Source of the DNA: Pseudomonas putida | GTDB lineage: Bacteria > Pseudomonadota > Gammaproteobacteria > Pseudomonadales > Pseudomonadaceae | Assembly: GCF_005080685.1 (NCBI RefSeq) | Contig: NZ_CP039371.1 | Location: forward strand, 3,968,001-4,032,000 | DNA: 64,000 nucleotides | Reading direction: 5' to 3' | Shown: positions 47,145 through 57,825 of the stretch, piece by piece | Position numbering within the stretch: position 1 is the first letter of the stretch | Layout of the letters: each line of letters begins with the position of its first letter | Made by a program: the position numbers and the translations under genes | The notes under the pieces: generated by a model | The model's database searches: none | What the model saw: only the letters and a program-made list of their open reading frames with translations | Told to the model about the DNA's origin: nothing

Positions 47145-48644
47145 TCAGATACGGTGACCGCGCAGGGTCGGCCGTTGCAGGGCTCCGGCATTGGTGTTCA
47201 CACCACGCTCGAACACCAGCACGCCCTGCTCCAGGCGGCAGTCGACGTGGTCGGTGAAGGCGGTCTCGACGAAGCGCCAGAGCATGTGCAGGCGGCCTGT
47301 TGCGTCCCAGCGTCCATGGGCCACCACCGGGGTCTGCTCGGGCTGGTACTGGTGGTGCAGGTAGTTGCCGGTGATGCTGGTCTGCGATTCGCTTGGTTGT
47401 CGCAAGCCGATCCGCACCTGATGGCTGCCACGATGATCGACCAGGGTGAAGTCGCAGCCATCGGCGTCGAATGCCAAGGCAATTTCGGCGACCTGGTCCT
47501 CGTTCGGCTCCATCCGGTAGCGCCCCGCAAGCTCAGCGGTTGCCGGCGAATCGCTGGCACCCTCCAGCTCGGGCAAACGCAGGCCGTCGAGCATTGCGTC
47601 GAGCTGCGCCTGGGCGGCCTCAGGCGCTTGCGCGCTGCGCCCAAGGCCGGCGAAAAGATGCTCCCAGAGCGCCGCGTGCAGGCGTTTTTCGCCCAGGCGC
47701 AAGCCGCTGGTGAAGACGATCACGGTGTTCTGCGCCGGCAGCACGATGCATTGCTGACCGAACACGCCTGAGGCGTAGTAGCCGCCATTGCGCATCATCC
47801 ACCACTGGTAGCCGTAGCCTTCGCGGCGGTTGCCTGCGGCGTTGGAAGCATCCCGTGGCAAGTATTGCTTGCCATCGAACTCGCCCATCCACACATCGTC
47901 GACCTGGTTGCAGGTGGCAGCATCGACCCATTCGCCAGACAACAACTGGCGCCCTTGCCACCCACCGCGCTGCAGGTGCAGCACGCCGAACTTCAAGGCA
48001 TCCTCGCTGGTACAACTCAAGCCGTTGCCGCCACTGTTGTAGCCGCCTGGCGCCAGGTCCCAGTACAACGGGTCCATGCCCATGTGGCGCAGCACACGCT
48101 CGTCGAGCAACTGGTGAACGGTTTTACCCGTGACCTGGGTGACGATGGCCGAAAGCATGAAGCTGCTGGCGCTGCTGTAGATGAACGACTGCCCAGGTGC
48201 TTCGTCTACCGGCTCGTTGAGAAACGCTGCAACCCAACTGCTGGAAACATTGCGCCAATCGCCGCCCGAGATGCCACGGCGATGCCCCGTGCGCATGGTC
48301 AACAAGTCTTCGACGGTCATTGCCGCCAAGTTGTCGCTCACCTGCGGCGGACACAACTGCGGGAAGAACCCCACCACCTTGTCATCCAGCGCCAGTTGCC
48401 CGTCATCGATCAGCAGGCCGATGGCAGTGGCCGTCCAACTCTTGGTCGCCGAATGCTGAACATGGGGACGCCGTGCCGCATAGGGGTGCCAGAAAGCCTC
48501 GGTGACCACGGCGCCGTCGCGATACAGCATGAAGCTGTGCAGCTCGAGGCCGTCGCACTGCACCGCTTCGAGAAAATCGACGACGGCCTGTGGATCGACA
48601 CCCTTGTCCTGGGGCAAGGCACGGGGAAGCGGGATGTAACTCAT
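47145..48644 (-). CDS. Beta-lactamase-fold serine hydrolase (class C/6-aminohexanoate-dimer-hydrolase-like)
   Basis: 499 residues. The first 340 form a penicillin-binding-protein/class C beta-lactamase fold with Ser65-x-x-Lys68 (HSATKSW), Tyr156 (FIYSSAS) and an HGQ/FGQQ-type third element (GVFGQQCIVLP). There is no signal peptide, so it acts in the cytoplasm, unlike true beta-lactamases. The last 150 residues look like an added beta-rich domain, as in some esterases and D-aminopeptidases. It leads the operon with the omega-aminotransferase and aldehyde dehydrogenase, so an amide or ester of an omega-amino acid is a sensible substrate. The ATG at 48644 is preferred over the TTG just before it. 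It is divergent from the GntR gene. Confidence 0.82.
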   Translation of the reverse strand: MSYIPLPRALPQDKGVDPQAVVDFLEAVQCDGLELHSFMLYRDGAVVTEAFWHPYAARRPHVQHSATKSWTATAIGLLIDDGQLALDDKVVGFFPQLCPPQVSDNLAAMTVEDLLTMRTGHRRGISGGDWRNVSSSWVAAFLNEPVDEAPGQSFIYSSASSFMLSAIVTQVTGKTVHQLLDERVLRHMGMDPLYWDLAPGGYNSGGNGLSCTSEDALKFGVLHLQRGGWQGRQLLSGEWVDAATCNQVDDVWMGEFDGKQYLPRDASNAAGNRREGYGYQWWMMRNGGYYASGVFGQQCIVLPAQNTVIVFTSGLRLGEKRLHAALWEHLFAGLGRSAQAPEAAQAQLDAMLDGLRLPELEGASDSPATAELAGRYRMEPNEDQVAEIALAFDADGCDFTLVDHRGSHQVRIGLRQPSESQTSITGNYLHHQYQPEQTPVVAHGRWDATGRLHMLWRFVETAFTDHVDCRLEQGVLVFERGVNTNAGALQRPTLRGHRI

Positions 48645-48823
48645 CAATGGTGTTCCTTAAAATAACGCTGGCAACCATCTCTGTTTTTATATGCAAAATA
48701 AAACAAAGATGCGTAAATAGATTCTTGCAATGCTGTACTTCGTGCTGCCTGTGTTGCATGCGTCCTGGGCCCAGGGGCATGCCGGGCAGGCTTACTTTCC
48801 CTGTCATAGGAACGACGTCGTCC

Positions 48824-49699
48824 ATGGTTCAACTCACTTCGCTGCAGACCAAGGTTGCTGGCCAGATTCTCGCGGCCATCCAGAGCGGCGAACTGGCGCC
48901 GGGCAACCATCTGAAGGAAGTGGAGCTGGCCGAACGCTTTGGCGTGTCGCGCTCGCCGGTACGTGGCGCGCTGGCGTACCTGGCCGATCAGCAGCTGATC
49001 GAGCCGATGGCCAACCACGGTTTCCGCGTACCGCTCGAGCCTGCCGCGCTGGAACTGGGCGCTGGCGAACTGCAGAACGAAGAGGACGCGTTGTACGCGC
49101 GCCTGATCGACGACCGCCTCAATCAGTCGCTGCCGGACCAGATCTCCGAAAGCGACCTGCTGCGCCGCTACGAGGTGGGCAAGAGCGTGTTGCGCCGCTG
49201 CCTGCTGCGCCTCTCCGACGAGGGCGTGATGCACCGCAAGCATGGTCACGGCTGGCAGTTCGCACCGACCTTGAGCGACAAGCAGACACGCTTCGAGAGC
49301 TACCGCTTTCGCATGTTGCTCGAACCGGCCGGCCTGCTGGAGCCGACCTTCCGCCTCAACCAGGAGCAGCTGCAGCGCTGCCGCAAGCAACAGCTGGACT
49401 TGCTCGAAGGCATCGCCGAAAGCAAGAACTTCTTCGAGAGCAACGCCCAGTTCCATGAGCTGCTGGCCGCAGCATCGGGCAACGCCTACATCCTTCAGGC
49501 AGTGCAACAGCAGAACCGTCTGCGGCGACTGACCGAGTTCCATTCGGTGAACAACGTCGAGCGGGTCAAGGCTTCGTGCCGAGAGCACCTGGCGATTCTC
49601 GATGCATTGGAGCAAGGCGATAACGAATGGGCCTCCACCCTGCTCCATCGCCACCTGGAGGTTGCGAGCAAAATGGGCGTGGCGCGGAGCAAGGCGTAG
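48824..49699 (+). CDS. GntR-family regulator with FCD-like domain and possible second winged helix
   Basis: A 291-residue regulator. The first winged helix (residues about 5-75: AGQILAAIQSGELAPGNHLK, then VSRSPVRGALAYLADQQLIE) is followed by a second helix-turn-helix-like stretch (LPDQISESDLLRRYEVGKSV, then LRLSDEGVMHRKHGHGWQF) and then a helical effector domain. It is divergent from the hydrolase operon and converges with the OprD gene, so both units may be targets. The ATG at 48824 has AGGAACG upstream at a longish distance. Ligand unknown, probably the substrate of the operon. Confidence 0.83.
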   Translation: MVQLTSLQTKVAGQILAAIQSGELAPGNHLKEVELAERFGVSRSPVRGALAYLADQQLIEPMANHGFRVPLEPAALELGAGELQNEEDALYARLIDDRLNQSLPDQISESDLLRRYEVGKSVLRRCLLRLSDEGVMHRKHGHGWQFAPTLSDKQTRFESYRFRMLLEPAGLLEPTFRLNQEQLQRCRKQQLDLLEGIAESKNFFESNAQFHELLAAASGNAYILQAVQQQNRLRRLTEFHSVNNVERVKASCREHLAILDALEQGDNEWASTLLHRHLEVASKMGVARSKA

Positions 49700-49704
49700 G
49701 TCCA

Positions 49705-50973
49705 TTACCAGAGCGCCACGGTGTAGCCGATGATCACGCGGTTTTCATTCATGTCGCGCAGGTAGTTGGACTTGCTCAGCGCATTGCGCCAGCGCAGGGA
49801 TACCCCCTTGAGCGGCCCGCCCTGGATCACGTAGCCCAGGTCGATATCGCGTTCCCATTCACGGGCTTCACCATCGAAGCCCTTGACCACCGCCTGGTCA
49901 CCCTTGGCCCAGCGCGTCGAGAAGATCAGGCCCGGAATGCCCAGCGCCGCGAAGTTGTAGTCGTAGCGTGCATGCCAGGTGCGCTCCTTGGTCTGGGAGA
50001 AGTTGCTGAGCTGGTACTCGGAAAACAGGAAGGTGTTGGTCCCGTCGACGTAGGTGAACGGGGTGCTGCCAAACTGCTCCTGATAGCCGCCGCCGAGGGT
50101 GTGGCCGCCGTGGCTATACGCCAGGCGGGTGCTGAGCGCGCGGTTGTCGACCTTGCCCGCCAACCCTGACCCGGACTTGTCGGCGTCGAAGTAGCGGATA
50201 TCGGTCTTGAGCGCGCCGCCACCCAGGGCGAAGCTGTGCTTCATGCCTACGTAGTGCTGCTGGTAGATGTCTTCCAGTTGCGCGTAGTGGTAGGTCAGTT
50301 GCAGGCTCGGCGTCAGTTTGTAGTCGCCGCCGATGAAGCGGAAGCGGTCACTTTTCGCCGCACTGCTATAAGCCCCGCTCTGGCTGGTCAGGCCCATTTC
50401 CTCGTAGTCGGTCGACTCGCGCTGACGAACCCGGTCGATCTGCCCGCCGATCAGCGCCAGGCCCGGAATGTCGCCGGAGCTGATCTGCGTGCCGCGGAAG
50501 GTCTGCGGGAATATCCGACTGGTGTTCGGCTGCAGCGTCGGCAAGTCTGGCAGCAGGTGGCCTGTGCGCAGTTCACTCTGGGCAAATCGCATCTTGCCGG
50601 TGACGCCCAGCTTGGAATATTCGTCCTGGGCGCGCTTGGCGTAGCTCGGCTTGCCCGGCTCTGCTTCGTTGTCCCGCGCCAGCAGACCAGAACCCGAGCG
50701 GTCCGGGCTGGAATCGAGCTTCAGGCCGAGCATGCCGATGGCATCGACGCCAAAGCCGACCACGCCTTCGGTGAAGCCCGATTGCACGTTCAAGGTAAAG
50801 CCTTGGGCCCATTCCTCGCGCTTGGATTGCCCGGCGTCTTCGCGGTAGTCGCGGTTGAAGTAGTAGTTCCTCAGCTCCAGCGATGCCTTGCTGTCCTTGA
50901 TGAAGTCGGCGTGGGCCTGTACGGACAGCAGGCCTACGCCCGTCATCAGTACGTTCAGGTGAGTGTGTTTCAT
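49705..50973 (-). CDS. OprD-family outer membrane porin
   Basis: A 422-residue, 18-strand porin precursor. Signal peptide: NVLMTGVGLLSVQAHA, cleaved before DFIKDSKASLELRNYYFNRD, the classic OprD mature start. A Trp-ended strand (IIGYTVALW) closes the barrel. Members take up basic amino acids, peptides or carboxylates. It follows the peptide-type ABC importer on the same strand after a 112-base gap and lies beside the hydrolase locus, so it likely admits the same substrate. The stop is 5 bases from the end of the GntR gene. Confidence 0.92.
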   Translation of the reverse strand: MKHTHLNVLMTGVGLLSVQAHADFIKDSKASLELRNYYFNRDYREDAGQSKREEWAQGFTLNVQSGFTEGVVGFGVDAIGMLGLKLDSSPDRSGSGLLARDNEAEPGKPSYAKRAQDEYSKLGVTGKMRFAQSELRTGHLLPDLPTLQPNTSRIFPQTFRGTQISSGDIPGLALIGGQIDRVRQRESTDYEEMGLTSQSGAYSSAAKSDRFRFIGGDYKLTPSLQLTYHYAQLEDIYQQHYVGMKHSFALGGGALKTDIRYFDADKSGSGLAGKVDNRALSTRLAYSHGGHTLGGGYQEQFGSTPFTYVDGTNTFLFSEYQLSNFSQTKERTWHARYDYNFAALGIPGLIFSTRWAKGDQAVVKGFDGEAREWERDIDLGYVIQGGPLKGVSLRWRNALSKSNYLRDMNENRVIIGYTVALW

Positions 50974-51085
50974 GTTTCTGGCTCCCGGCAGTCGTTGTGA
51001 GGATGTTGTTCTTGTTGTTTTCGGACATGACTTCCCCCTTCACGCCGGTTTGCTGCCGGCATGTGGGCGTCAGTCAGGGGTCAGG

Positions 51086-52714
<1,629 letters not shown>

Positions 52715-52716
52715 GA

Positions 52717-53592
52717 TCACTTCCTCATCCGGGGGTCGAGGCGATCGCGCAGGGCATCGCCGAACAGGTTGATGGCCAGTAGCGCCAGGCAGATGAACAA
52801 GCCAGGGAAGACACCCAGCCAGCTCGCCGAAGCGATGTACGGGCGGCTGCTGGCGAGCATGTTGCCCCAGGTCGCCGCTGGCGGCGGTACGCCCAGGCCC
52901 AGGAAGCTCAGGGCGCTTTCCGAGAGCAGTGCCCAGCCAAACATGCTGGTGGCCAGCACGCATAGCGGCGCCAGGCAGTTAGGGGCGATGTGCCGCAGCA
53001 TGGTGTACAGCTCGGAGTTGCCGATCACCCGCGATGCCTCGATGAACTCCAGCTCACGCAGCGACATCACGCTGCCGCGCACCACACGTACCACCGACGG
53101 CGTGTAGGCGATGCCCAGGGCGAGGACGATGCCGTACTGGCTGGCACCGATGATCGCCATGATGCCGAGGGCCATGAGAATGCCAGGGAACGCCAGCAAA
53201 GCGTCGTTGAACATCATCAGCACGCGATCGGTCCAGCCTCGCAAGTAGCCCGCCAGCATGCCGAGCAAGGTACCGGCGATGACTGCGAAACTGACCGACA
53301 GCAGGCTGATCCAGAGGCTGGTGCGGGCACCGATCAACAGGCGACTGAACACATCGCGGCCGAACTCATCAGTGCCAAGCCAGTGCGCCGCCGAGGGTGC
53401 TTGCAGGCGCGCCAGCAGGTCGATGCGCAGTGGATCGTACGGCGTCCACAGCACACCGAGCAGGGCCAGCAGCACCAGCGCCAACAGCAGCGAGGCACCG
53501 ATCAGCGCGTTGGCCGCAGGCCAGGCCCGAGGCGCCTTGCGCACGGGCTCGGCGAGTGGGACCAGGGGTGCGCAGGAGGGTTTCGAACTCAT
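52717..53592 (-). CDS. Peptide-type ABC importer permease (DppC-like)
   Basis: A 291-residue inner membrane permease with six hydrophobic segments, the OppC-type N-terminal domain (TPYDPLRIDLLARLQAPSAA and HWLGTDEFGRDVFSRLLIGA) and the EAA loop REELEFIEASR-like stretch LRELEFIEASRVIG. AAGGGTGAAG precedes the ATG at 53592. The start overlaps the DppB stop by four bases. It forms the channel with DppB for uptake from the periplasm. Confidence 0.92.
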   Translation of the reverse strand: MSSKPSCAPLVPLAEPVRKAPRAWPAANALIGASLLLALVLLALLGVLWTPYDPLRIDLLARLQAPSAAHWLGTDEFGRDVFSRLLIGARTSLWISLLSVSFAVIAGTLLGMLAGYLRGWTDRVLMMFNDALLAFPGILMALGIMAIIGASQYGIVLALGIAYTPSVVRVVRGSVMSLRELEFIEASRVIGNSELYTMLRHIAPNCLAPLCVLATSMFGWALLSESALSFLGLGVPPPAATWGNMLASSRPYIASASWLGVFPGLFICLALLAINLFGDALRDRLDPRMRK

Positions 53593-54530
53593 AACTTCAC
53601 CCTTGGATCGAACAGTGGGTAGAGCAGATCGACGAACAGGTTGACCAGCACGTAGACGAAGGTGATCAGCAACAGGCAGCCCTGCAGCACCGGGTAGTCG
53701 CGAGCGAAGATCGCATCGACCATCAACCGCCCGATACCCGGCAGGGTGAACACGGTTTCCAGCACGGCAATGCCGCCGAGCAGATTGCCGAGAATCAGCC
53801 CGACCAGCGTCCAGGTCGGCGCGAAAGCATTGCGCAGGGCGTGGCGCCACAGCACAGCTCGCTCCGACAGGCCCTTGGCCCTGGCGTGAGCGATGTATTC
53901 CAGGCGCAACACCTCGATGGTGCTGGCCCGGGCCATGCGGGCGATGGCGCCGACTTCTACCAGGGTCAAGGTGACGATCGGCAGCACCAGGTAGCTGAGT
54001 GCCTGCCAGGGCGCCTCGCCGAAGCTGACGTAGCCCACCACCGGCAACCAACCGAGCTTGATGCCGAAGGCATAGAGCAGCAGCAGGCCAAGCCAGAAAC
54101 TGGGAATGGACAGCAGCAGCGTGGCACTCATCACCAGCCCCAGGTCCAGCGCGCTGTTCTGCTTCCAGGCAGCCAGCAGGCCCAATGGCACGGCGATCAG
54201 GGTCGCCAGCAATACAGCGACCAGAACGATGCTGGCACTGACCGCGAAGCGCTCGAAGATCAGCGGCAACACCGCCTCGCGGGTACTGATGGAGAAGCCC
54301 AGGTCACCGCTGAGCACCGCCTTGAACCAGATCAGGAACTGGCTCACCAGCGAGTGGTCCAGCCCCAGGTTCTGGCGCATGTCGGCCAGGCTTTGCGGGT
54401 CGGCCATGTCGCCGAGCATCAGCAGCGCCGGGTCGCCAGGGATCAGGCGGATCAGCGCGAACACCATCAGCGAGATCAGCAGCAAGGTCGGCACGGCCAT
54501 GCCGAGCTTTTGCAGGATAAAGCGCAACAT
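53589..54530 (-). CDS. Peptide-type ABC importer permease (DppB-like)
   Basis: A 313-residue inner membrane permease with six hydrophobic segments. It has the OppB-type opening LRFILQKLGMAVPTLLLISL, RLIPGDPALLMLG, and the EAA loop LRLEYIAHARAKGLSERAVL. It is second in the operon, 17 bases past the binding-protein stop, and overlaps the next gene by four bases. Together with DppC, the fused ATPase and the binding protein it makes a complete importer of the peptide/nickel type. Confidence 0.92.
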   Translation of the reverse strand: MLRFILQKLGMAVPTLLLISLMVFALIRLIPGDPALLMLGDMADPQSLADMRQNLGLDHSLVSQFLIWFKAVLSGDLGFSISTREAVLPLIFERFAVSASIVLVAVLLATLIAVPLGLLAAWKQNSALDLGLVMSATLLLSIPSFWLGLLLLYAFGIKLGWLPVVGYVSFGEAPWQALSYLVLPIVTLTLVEVGAIARMARASTIEVLRLEYIAHARAKGLSERAVLWRHALRNAFAPTWTLVGLILGNLLGGIAVLETVFTLPGIGRLMVDAIFARDYPVLQGCLLLITFVYVLVNLFVDLLYPLFDPRVKL

Positions 54531-54547
54531 TGTTCAGACCCCTTACC

Positions 54548-56128
54548 CTACTTCGCCGCGAGGCTGACGCCCCACAACCGTGGCTTGGCCACCGGCCAGG
54601 AGTGGTAGCCCTGCACGCTGTCGCGCAGCGCCCCGGTCACCGTGCCGTTGTAGATGATCACCATGGGCGTGTCGTGGATCATCATGCCGTGCAGCTGGTC
54701 GAACAGCGCCTGGCGCTTGGCCGTGTCGCTTTCACGCGTTGCCTGGCGCAACAGCGCCTGGGCTTGCGGATTGTCCCAGACCTTGCGCGGCTCCTTGGTC
54801 TTGTCGCCCATCAACGAGTCGAAGCCCAGCGCAGGGTCCAATCGCGACGAGTAGGAGAACGACATCATCTGGTAGTTACCACTCTGGTAACGCTCGAGCT
54901 GAGTACCCCATTCCAGGGTTTCCATCTGGATGTTCAAGCCGCTGGCCTGGGCCATGGCTTGCGCCAGCACGCCCATGTCGAACATCTGCTGATAGCGTTT
55001 GTTGACCAGCATCTTGATCGGTTGCCCGTTGTAGCCAGCCTCCTTGAGTAGGCGCTGGGCTTCGGCGGGGTCGTAGCGGTAGCCCTGCTTGGCGACCTCG
55101 TCATGGAAGGCGCTGGTGCTGGGGATCGCCGAATTGTTAGGTTGCGAGAGGCCATTGGACAGCGCGTTGACGATTTGCGCGTAGTCCAGGGAGTGAGCGA
55201 TGGCCTGGCGGATGCGTGCGTCCTTGAGCAGCGGGTCGTTGGTCTGGAACAGTAAGCCGCAGATGGCCATGATCGGGCTGGCCGACACCTGGATGCCCGG
55301 TAGCGCCTTGAGCTCCTGGGCGTCGCTGGCGGTGACGTCGGTTAGCAGGTCGACGTTGCGCGACAGTAGCGCGGCCTTGGCCGAGGACGGGTCGGGGATG
55401 ATCATGAAGCGCACGCTGTCGACCAGCGCCTGCTTGTTGCCGGTAAAGCCATCGGGGCCCGCCTCGTTGCGTGCGCTGTAGCCTTCGAAGCGTTTGAGTT
55501 GCACGTACTGGCCCGGTTTCCATTCGGCGAAGCTGAACGGCCCGGTTCCGATCGGGGCTTTCCAGCTGCCGTCGGCGGCCACGGAATCGCGGTGCAGGAT
55601 ACCGGCACCGCCACAGTCCGGGCGCGACATGGAGGCCAGGAACAGGCCGTTGGGCTGATCGAGGGTGAAAATCACGGTTTGTGGGTTGGGGGTGGCGATA
55701 TCGACGATCTTCGCCCCGCCCCGGCCGTCGAATTCTGGCAGACAGCGCCACTGGGTCTGCGGGTCGAGGTAGCGTTGCCAGGTCCATTTGACGTCGGTTG
55801 AGCTCAGGGTCGCGCCATTTTGGAAGTGCACGCCATCACGCAAGGTGAAGGTGTACTTGAGTCTGTCGTCGGAAACGTTCACCGCTTGCGCCAACAGCGG
55901 CCCGACCGAGGCATCCTCGCGATGGGCTACCAGCCCCTCGACCACATGCAGGATGACGGTATCGGTGTTTTCGTCGCGGTTGACGCCTGGCTCGGTACTG
56001 CGGATGTCGGCACCCAGGCCGACGCGAAGCATGGTTTCGGCCAGGGCGTATGGCGTGAATGTGGTCAGGGTCGCGAGGCCCAGCGCCTGCAAGGTGCGGC
56101 CCATTGCGGGATTACGGAAGCGATGCAC
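54548..56128 (-). CDS. Periplasmic substrate-binding protein of the peptide-type ABC importer (SBP family 5)
   Basis: A 526-residue family-5 binding protein. The N terminus has a basic start and hydrophobic run (ALGLATLTTFTPYALA) with cleavage before ETMLRVGLGADI. Motifs: LAQAVNVSDDRLKYTFTLRD, GVHFQNGATLSSTDVKWTWQ, GTGPFSFAEWKPGQYVQLKR, and NVDLLTDV. I choose the GTG at 56128 because AAGGAG lies 9 bases before it; the ATG at 56104 has no such site. First gene of the importer operon. Ligands of the family include peptides, nickel, opines and glutathione; here a substrate of the neighbouring hydrolase is a fair guess. Confidence 0.9.
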   Translation of the reverse strand: MHRFRNPAMGRTLQALGLATLTTFTPYALAETMLRVGLGADIRSTEPGVNRDENTDTVILHVVEGLVAHREDASVGPLLAQAVNVSDDRLKYTFTLRDGVHFQNGATLSSTDVKWTWQRYLDPQTQWRCLPEFDGRGGAKIVDIATPNPQTVIFTLDQPNGLFLASMSRPDCGGAGILHRDSVAADGSWKAPIGTGPFSFAEWKPGQYVQLKRFEGYSARNEAGPDGFTGNKQALVDSVRFMIIPDPSSAKAALLSRNVDLLTDVTASDAQELKALPGIQVSASPIMAICGLLFQTNDPLLKDARIRQAIAHSLDYAQIVNALSNGLSQPNNSAIPSTSAFHDEVAKQGYRYDPAEAQRLLKEAGYNGQPIKMLVNKRYQQMFDMGVLAQAMAQASGLNIQMETLEWGTQLERYQSGNYQMMSFSYSSRLDPALGFDSLMGDKTKEPRKVWDNPQAQALLRQATRESDTAKRQALFDQLHGMMIHDTPMVIIYNGTVTGALRDSVQGYHSWPVAKPRLWGVSLAAK

Positions 56129-56259
56129 GGGAGAGGATCTCCTTCGCTGAAGGACCGGTAAAGGCAGGCCCGGTCTCAAGGTTTTGATCGTATCGTTCTT
56201 GTTATGGCCTGACTGGATCAGCGCCGGAAGCGATCTTGTTTTTTTTGGATTGCAGAGAC

Positions 56260-56288
56260 ATATTTGCAGCGTTCAAGCTGAATGTAAA
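56260..56288 (-). promoter_or_regulatory. Candidate sigma-70 promoter of the importer operon
   Basis: Read on the minus strand: TTTACA at 56288-56283, a 17-base spacer, then AAATAT at 56265-56260. It lies in an AT-rich stretch unlike the rest of the region. Transcription would begin near 56253, leaving a leader of about 125 bases. Confidence 0.35.
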
Positions 56289-56393
56289 TGTTTTTTTATT
56301 GATTAAAATACATTGACGGGCGAAACGATCGGGACGCTACGATCAAGGTTAGGTTTGAGAGGTACTTGTCACTTCATTTCCAGCGTCCCTGAA

Positions 56394-56421
56394 ATCGAGC
56401 GCCGCACAGGCGGCGCGCGAT
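56394..56421. repeat. Single unit of the GC-rich palindrome family
   Basis: ATCGAGCGCCGC and GCGGCGCGCGAT form a 12-bp stem (one mismatch) around 4 bases. The preceding words CAGCGTCC and TGAAATCGAGCGCC match the left flank of the element at 11858. It lies between the importer promoter and the convergent-side J-like gene end, in a 326-base gap with no gene. Confidence 0.75.
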
Positions 56422-56454
56422 TTCTGCGGTGCTACCCATCTGCCCCGCTCAGTC

Positions 56455-57819
56455 TTAAAGGCCGGGCCGCGAGCGCAGGTAGACCCAGAACCCCATCGCA
56501 ATCGCGGCCAGGCAGATCAGGACGCCCTGGCGTCGCAACAGGTGCCACGGCAAACGTGCGAACCTGGCCTTGACGGCCCGCGCAGCCCGATCCCAGATCG
56601 ACAGCTTGCCGCCGCGCAGCACGCCATTGGTGAAATACAGCGTGCCAAGGAACACCACGGTCGAACCGACCCAGCGCAACCACAGCACATCACCAGCCCA
56701 GGCATAGGCCAGGGCCGCAGGCGCCAGGCTAGGGAGTATGTGGCGCAGCAGCAACAGCCCGGCACCTTGTCGGTACACGCGGCGCGGCAGCAACCAGCGG
56801 CTCAGCACGACGTCGAGCGACGCCATGGGCACCGCCAGCATCGACCACAACCGGTAGGCCCTGAGCCCCAGGAACAGCACCCCCGGTACGAACAGGGGAA
56901 TGACCAGCATGGCAGCCAGATCGCCCTTGGCTTTCGAGTAACCGATCAGCGAAGGCAGGATCACCAGCGACAACGCGAGCCACAGGAACACGAACACTGG
57001 CCGATAGGTGGCCGCCGGCAACCAGTCCCGCCAGTTGTCCAGTGGCGTCACCCCCAGCCGCTCAGGCAGTTCGGGATGTTGGTACTCGATGGTTTCGGCA
57101 AGCTGGGTAAAGCGCTGCCAATCGTGACCGGTGAAACCGTCTGCCAGCGCACGACGCCGACCATCGCTCAAGGGTTTGAGGAGCAAGGCAGCCGGTTGGC
57201 CAAGCGCTTTGTCGTCGTCGTTTCTGGCCAAGTCGTTGCGCACGCCCTCTTCCATGGCGTGCAGTTCGCAATGGCGGATGAAACGGTCCCAGCGCCAGTA
57301 TTCGCAGGGCAGATTGCCCTTGGCTTCGTCCCACCCCATCGTCTGGCAGACACCCTCGAAAAAGGCCGCAGACCAATGTTCGGCGGATTCGAGAAGGTCC
57401 AACACGCTCTGTTCGAACTGATCGCGGCGCTCGAACGGCAGCAGCCAGTCGCTGGCCAGCCAATGGCGCAGCGCGTCCATCACCTGGCGCTCCTTGCCCT
57501 CGGCCAGCCACGCTTGCATCTGCTCCAGAGACGGTTCTGGCGGGATGGCCGCTATTGGGATGTCGACCTGCGGCGCAGCATGCTCCAGGGCAGGCTCGCT
57601 TGCAGCCAGTGCGGGCTCGATGAGTTGCTCAGTGTCTTCGTCATCGAGCTGTGCACGCCAGCGCGCCTCGTCCAGCGACGCCTCGTAGGCTTCACGCAGG
57701 CGCTGGAAAGCCTGCGGGTCATCGTCCGGACGGTGGCTCTTGAGCAGCCGCGCATAGGCGCGCTTGATGCTGCGCTCGTCGGCGTCGGGCCTGAGTTCGA
57801 GCAATTGCCAGTGGCTCAT
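56455..57819 (-). CDS. Membrane J-like co-chaperone (DjlB/DjlC type)
   Basis: 454 residues. The N-terminal 50 form a J-domain-like helix pair (LLELRPDADERSIKRAYARL, then FQRLREAYEASL). The loop reads HRPDDDP instead of the canonical HPD, which I believe is common in this subgroup. The middle is soluble and rich in Trp and Asp/Glu, and the C-terminal 190 residues carry four or five hydrophobic helices, so the J-like part faces the cytoplasm. E. coli DjlB and DjlC are the same type and stimulate HscC. Its gene begins 6 bases past the hscC stop, so the two form an operon and a chaperone pair. Confidence 0.8.
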   Translation of the reverse strand: MSHWQLLELRPDADERSIKRAYARLLKSHRPDDDPQAFQRLREAYEASLDEARWRAQLDDEDTEQLIEPALAASEPALEHAAPQVDIPIAAIPPEPSLEQMQAWLAEGKERQVMDALRHWLASDWLLPFERRDQFEQSVLDLLESAEHWSAAFFEGVCQTMGWDEAKGNLPCEYWRWDRFIRHCELHAMEEGVRNDLARNDDDKALGQPAALLLKPLSDGRRRALADGFTGHDWQRFTQLAETIEYQHPELPERLGVTPLDNWRDWLPAATYRPVFVFLWLALSLVILPSLIGYSKAKGDLAAMLVIPLFVPGVLFLGLRAYRLWSMLAVPMASLDVVLSRWLLPRRVYRQGAGLLLLRHILPSLAPAALAYAWAGDVLWLRWVGSTVVFLGTLYFTNGVLRGGKLSIWDRAARAVKARFARLPWHLLRRQGVLICLAAIAMGFWVYLRSRPGL

Positions 57820-57825
57820 GGTGGC

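Noticed and set aside
47145..48644. Serine hydrolase as a resistance beta-lactamase
   Set aside because: It lacks a signal peptide, has an extra C-terminal domain and sits in a catabolic operon, so antibiotic resistance is unlikely.
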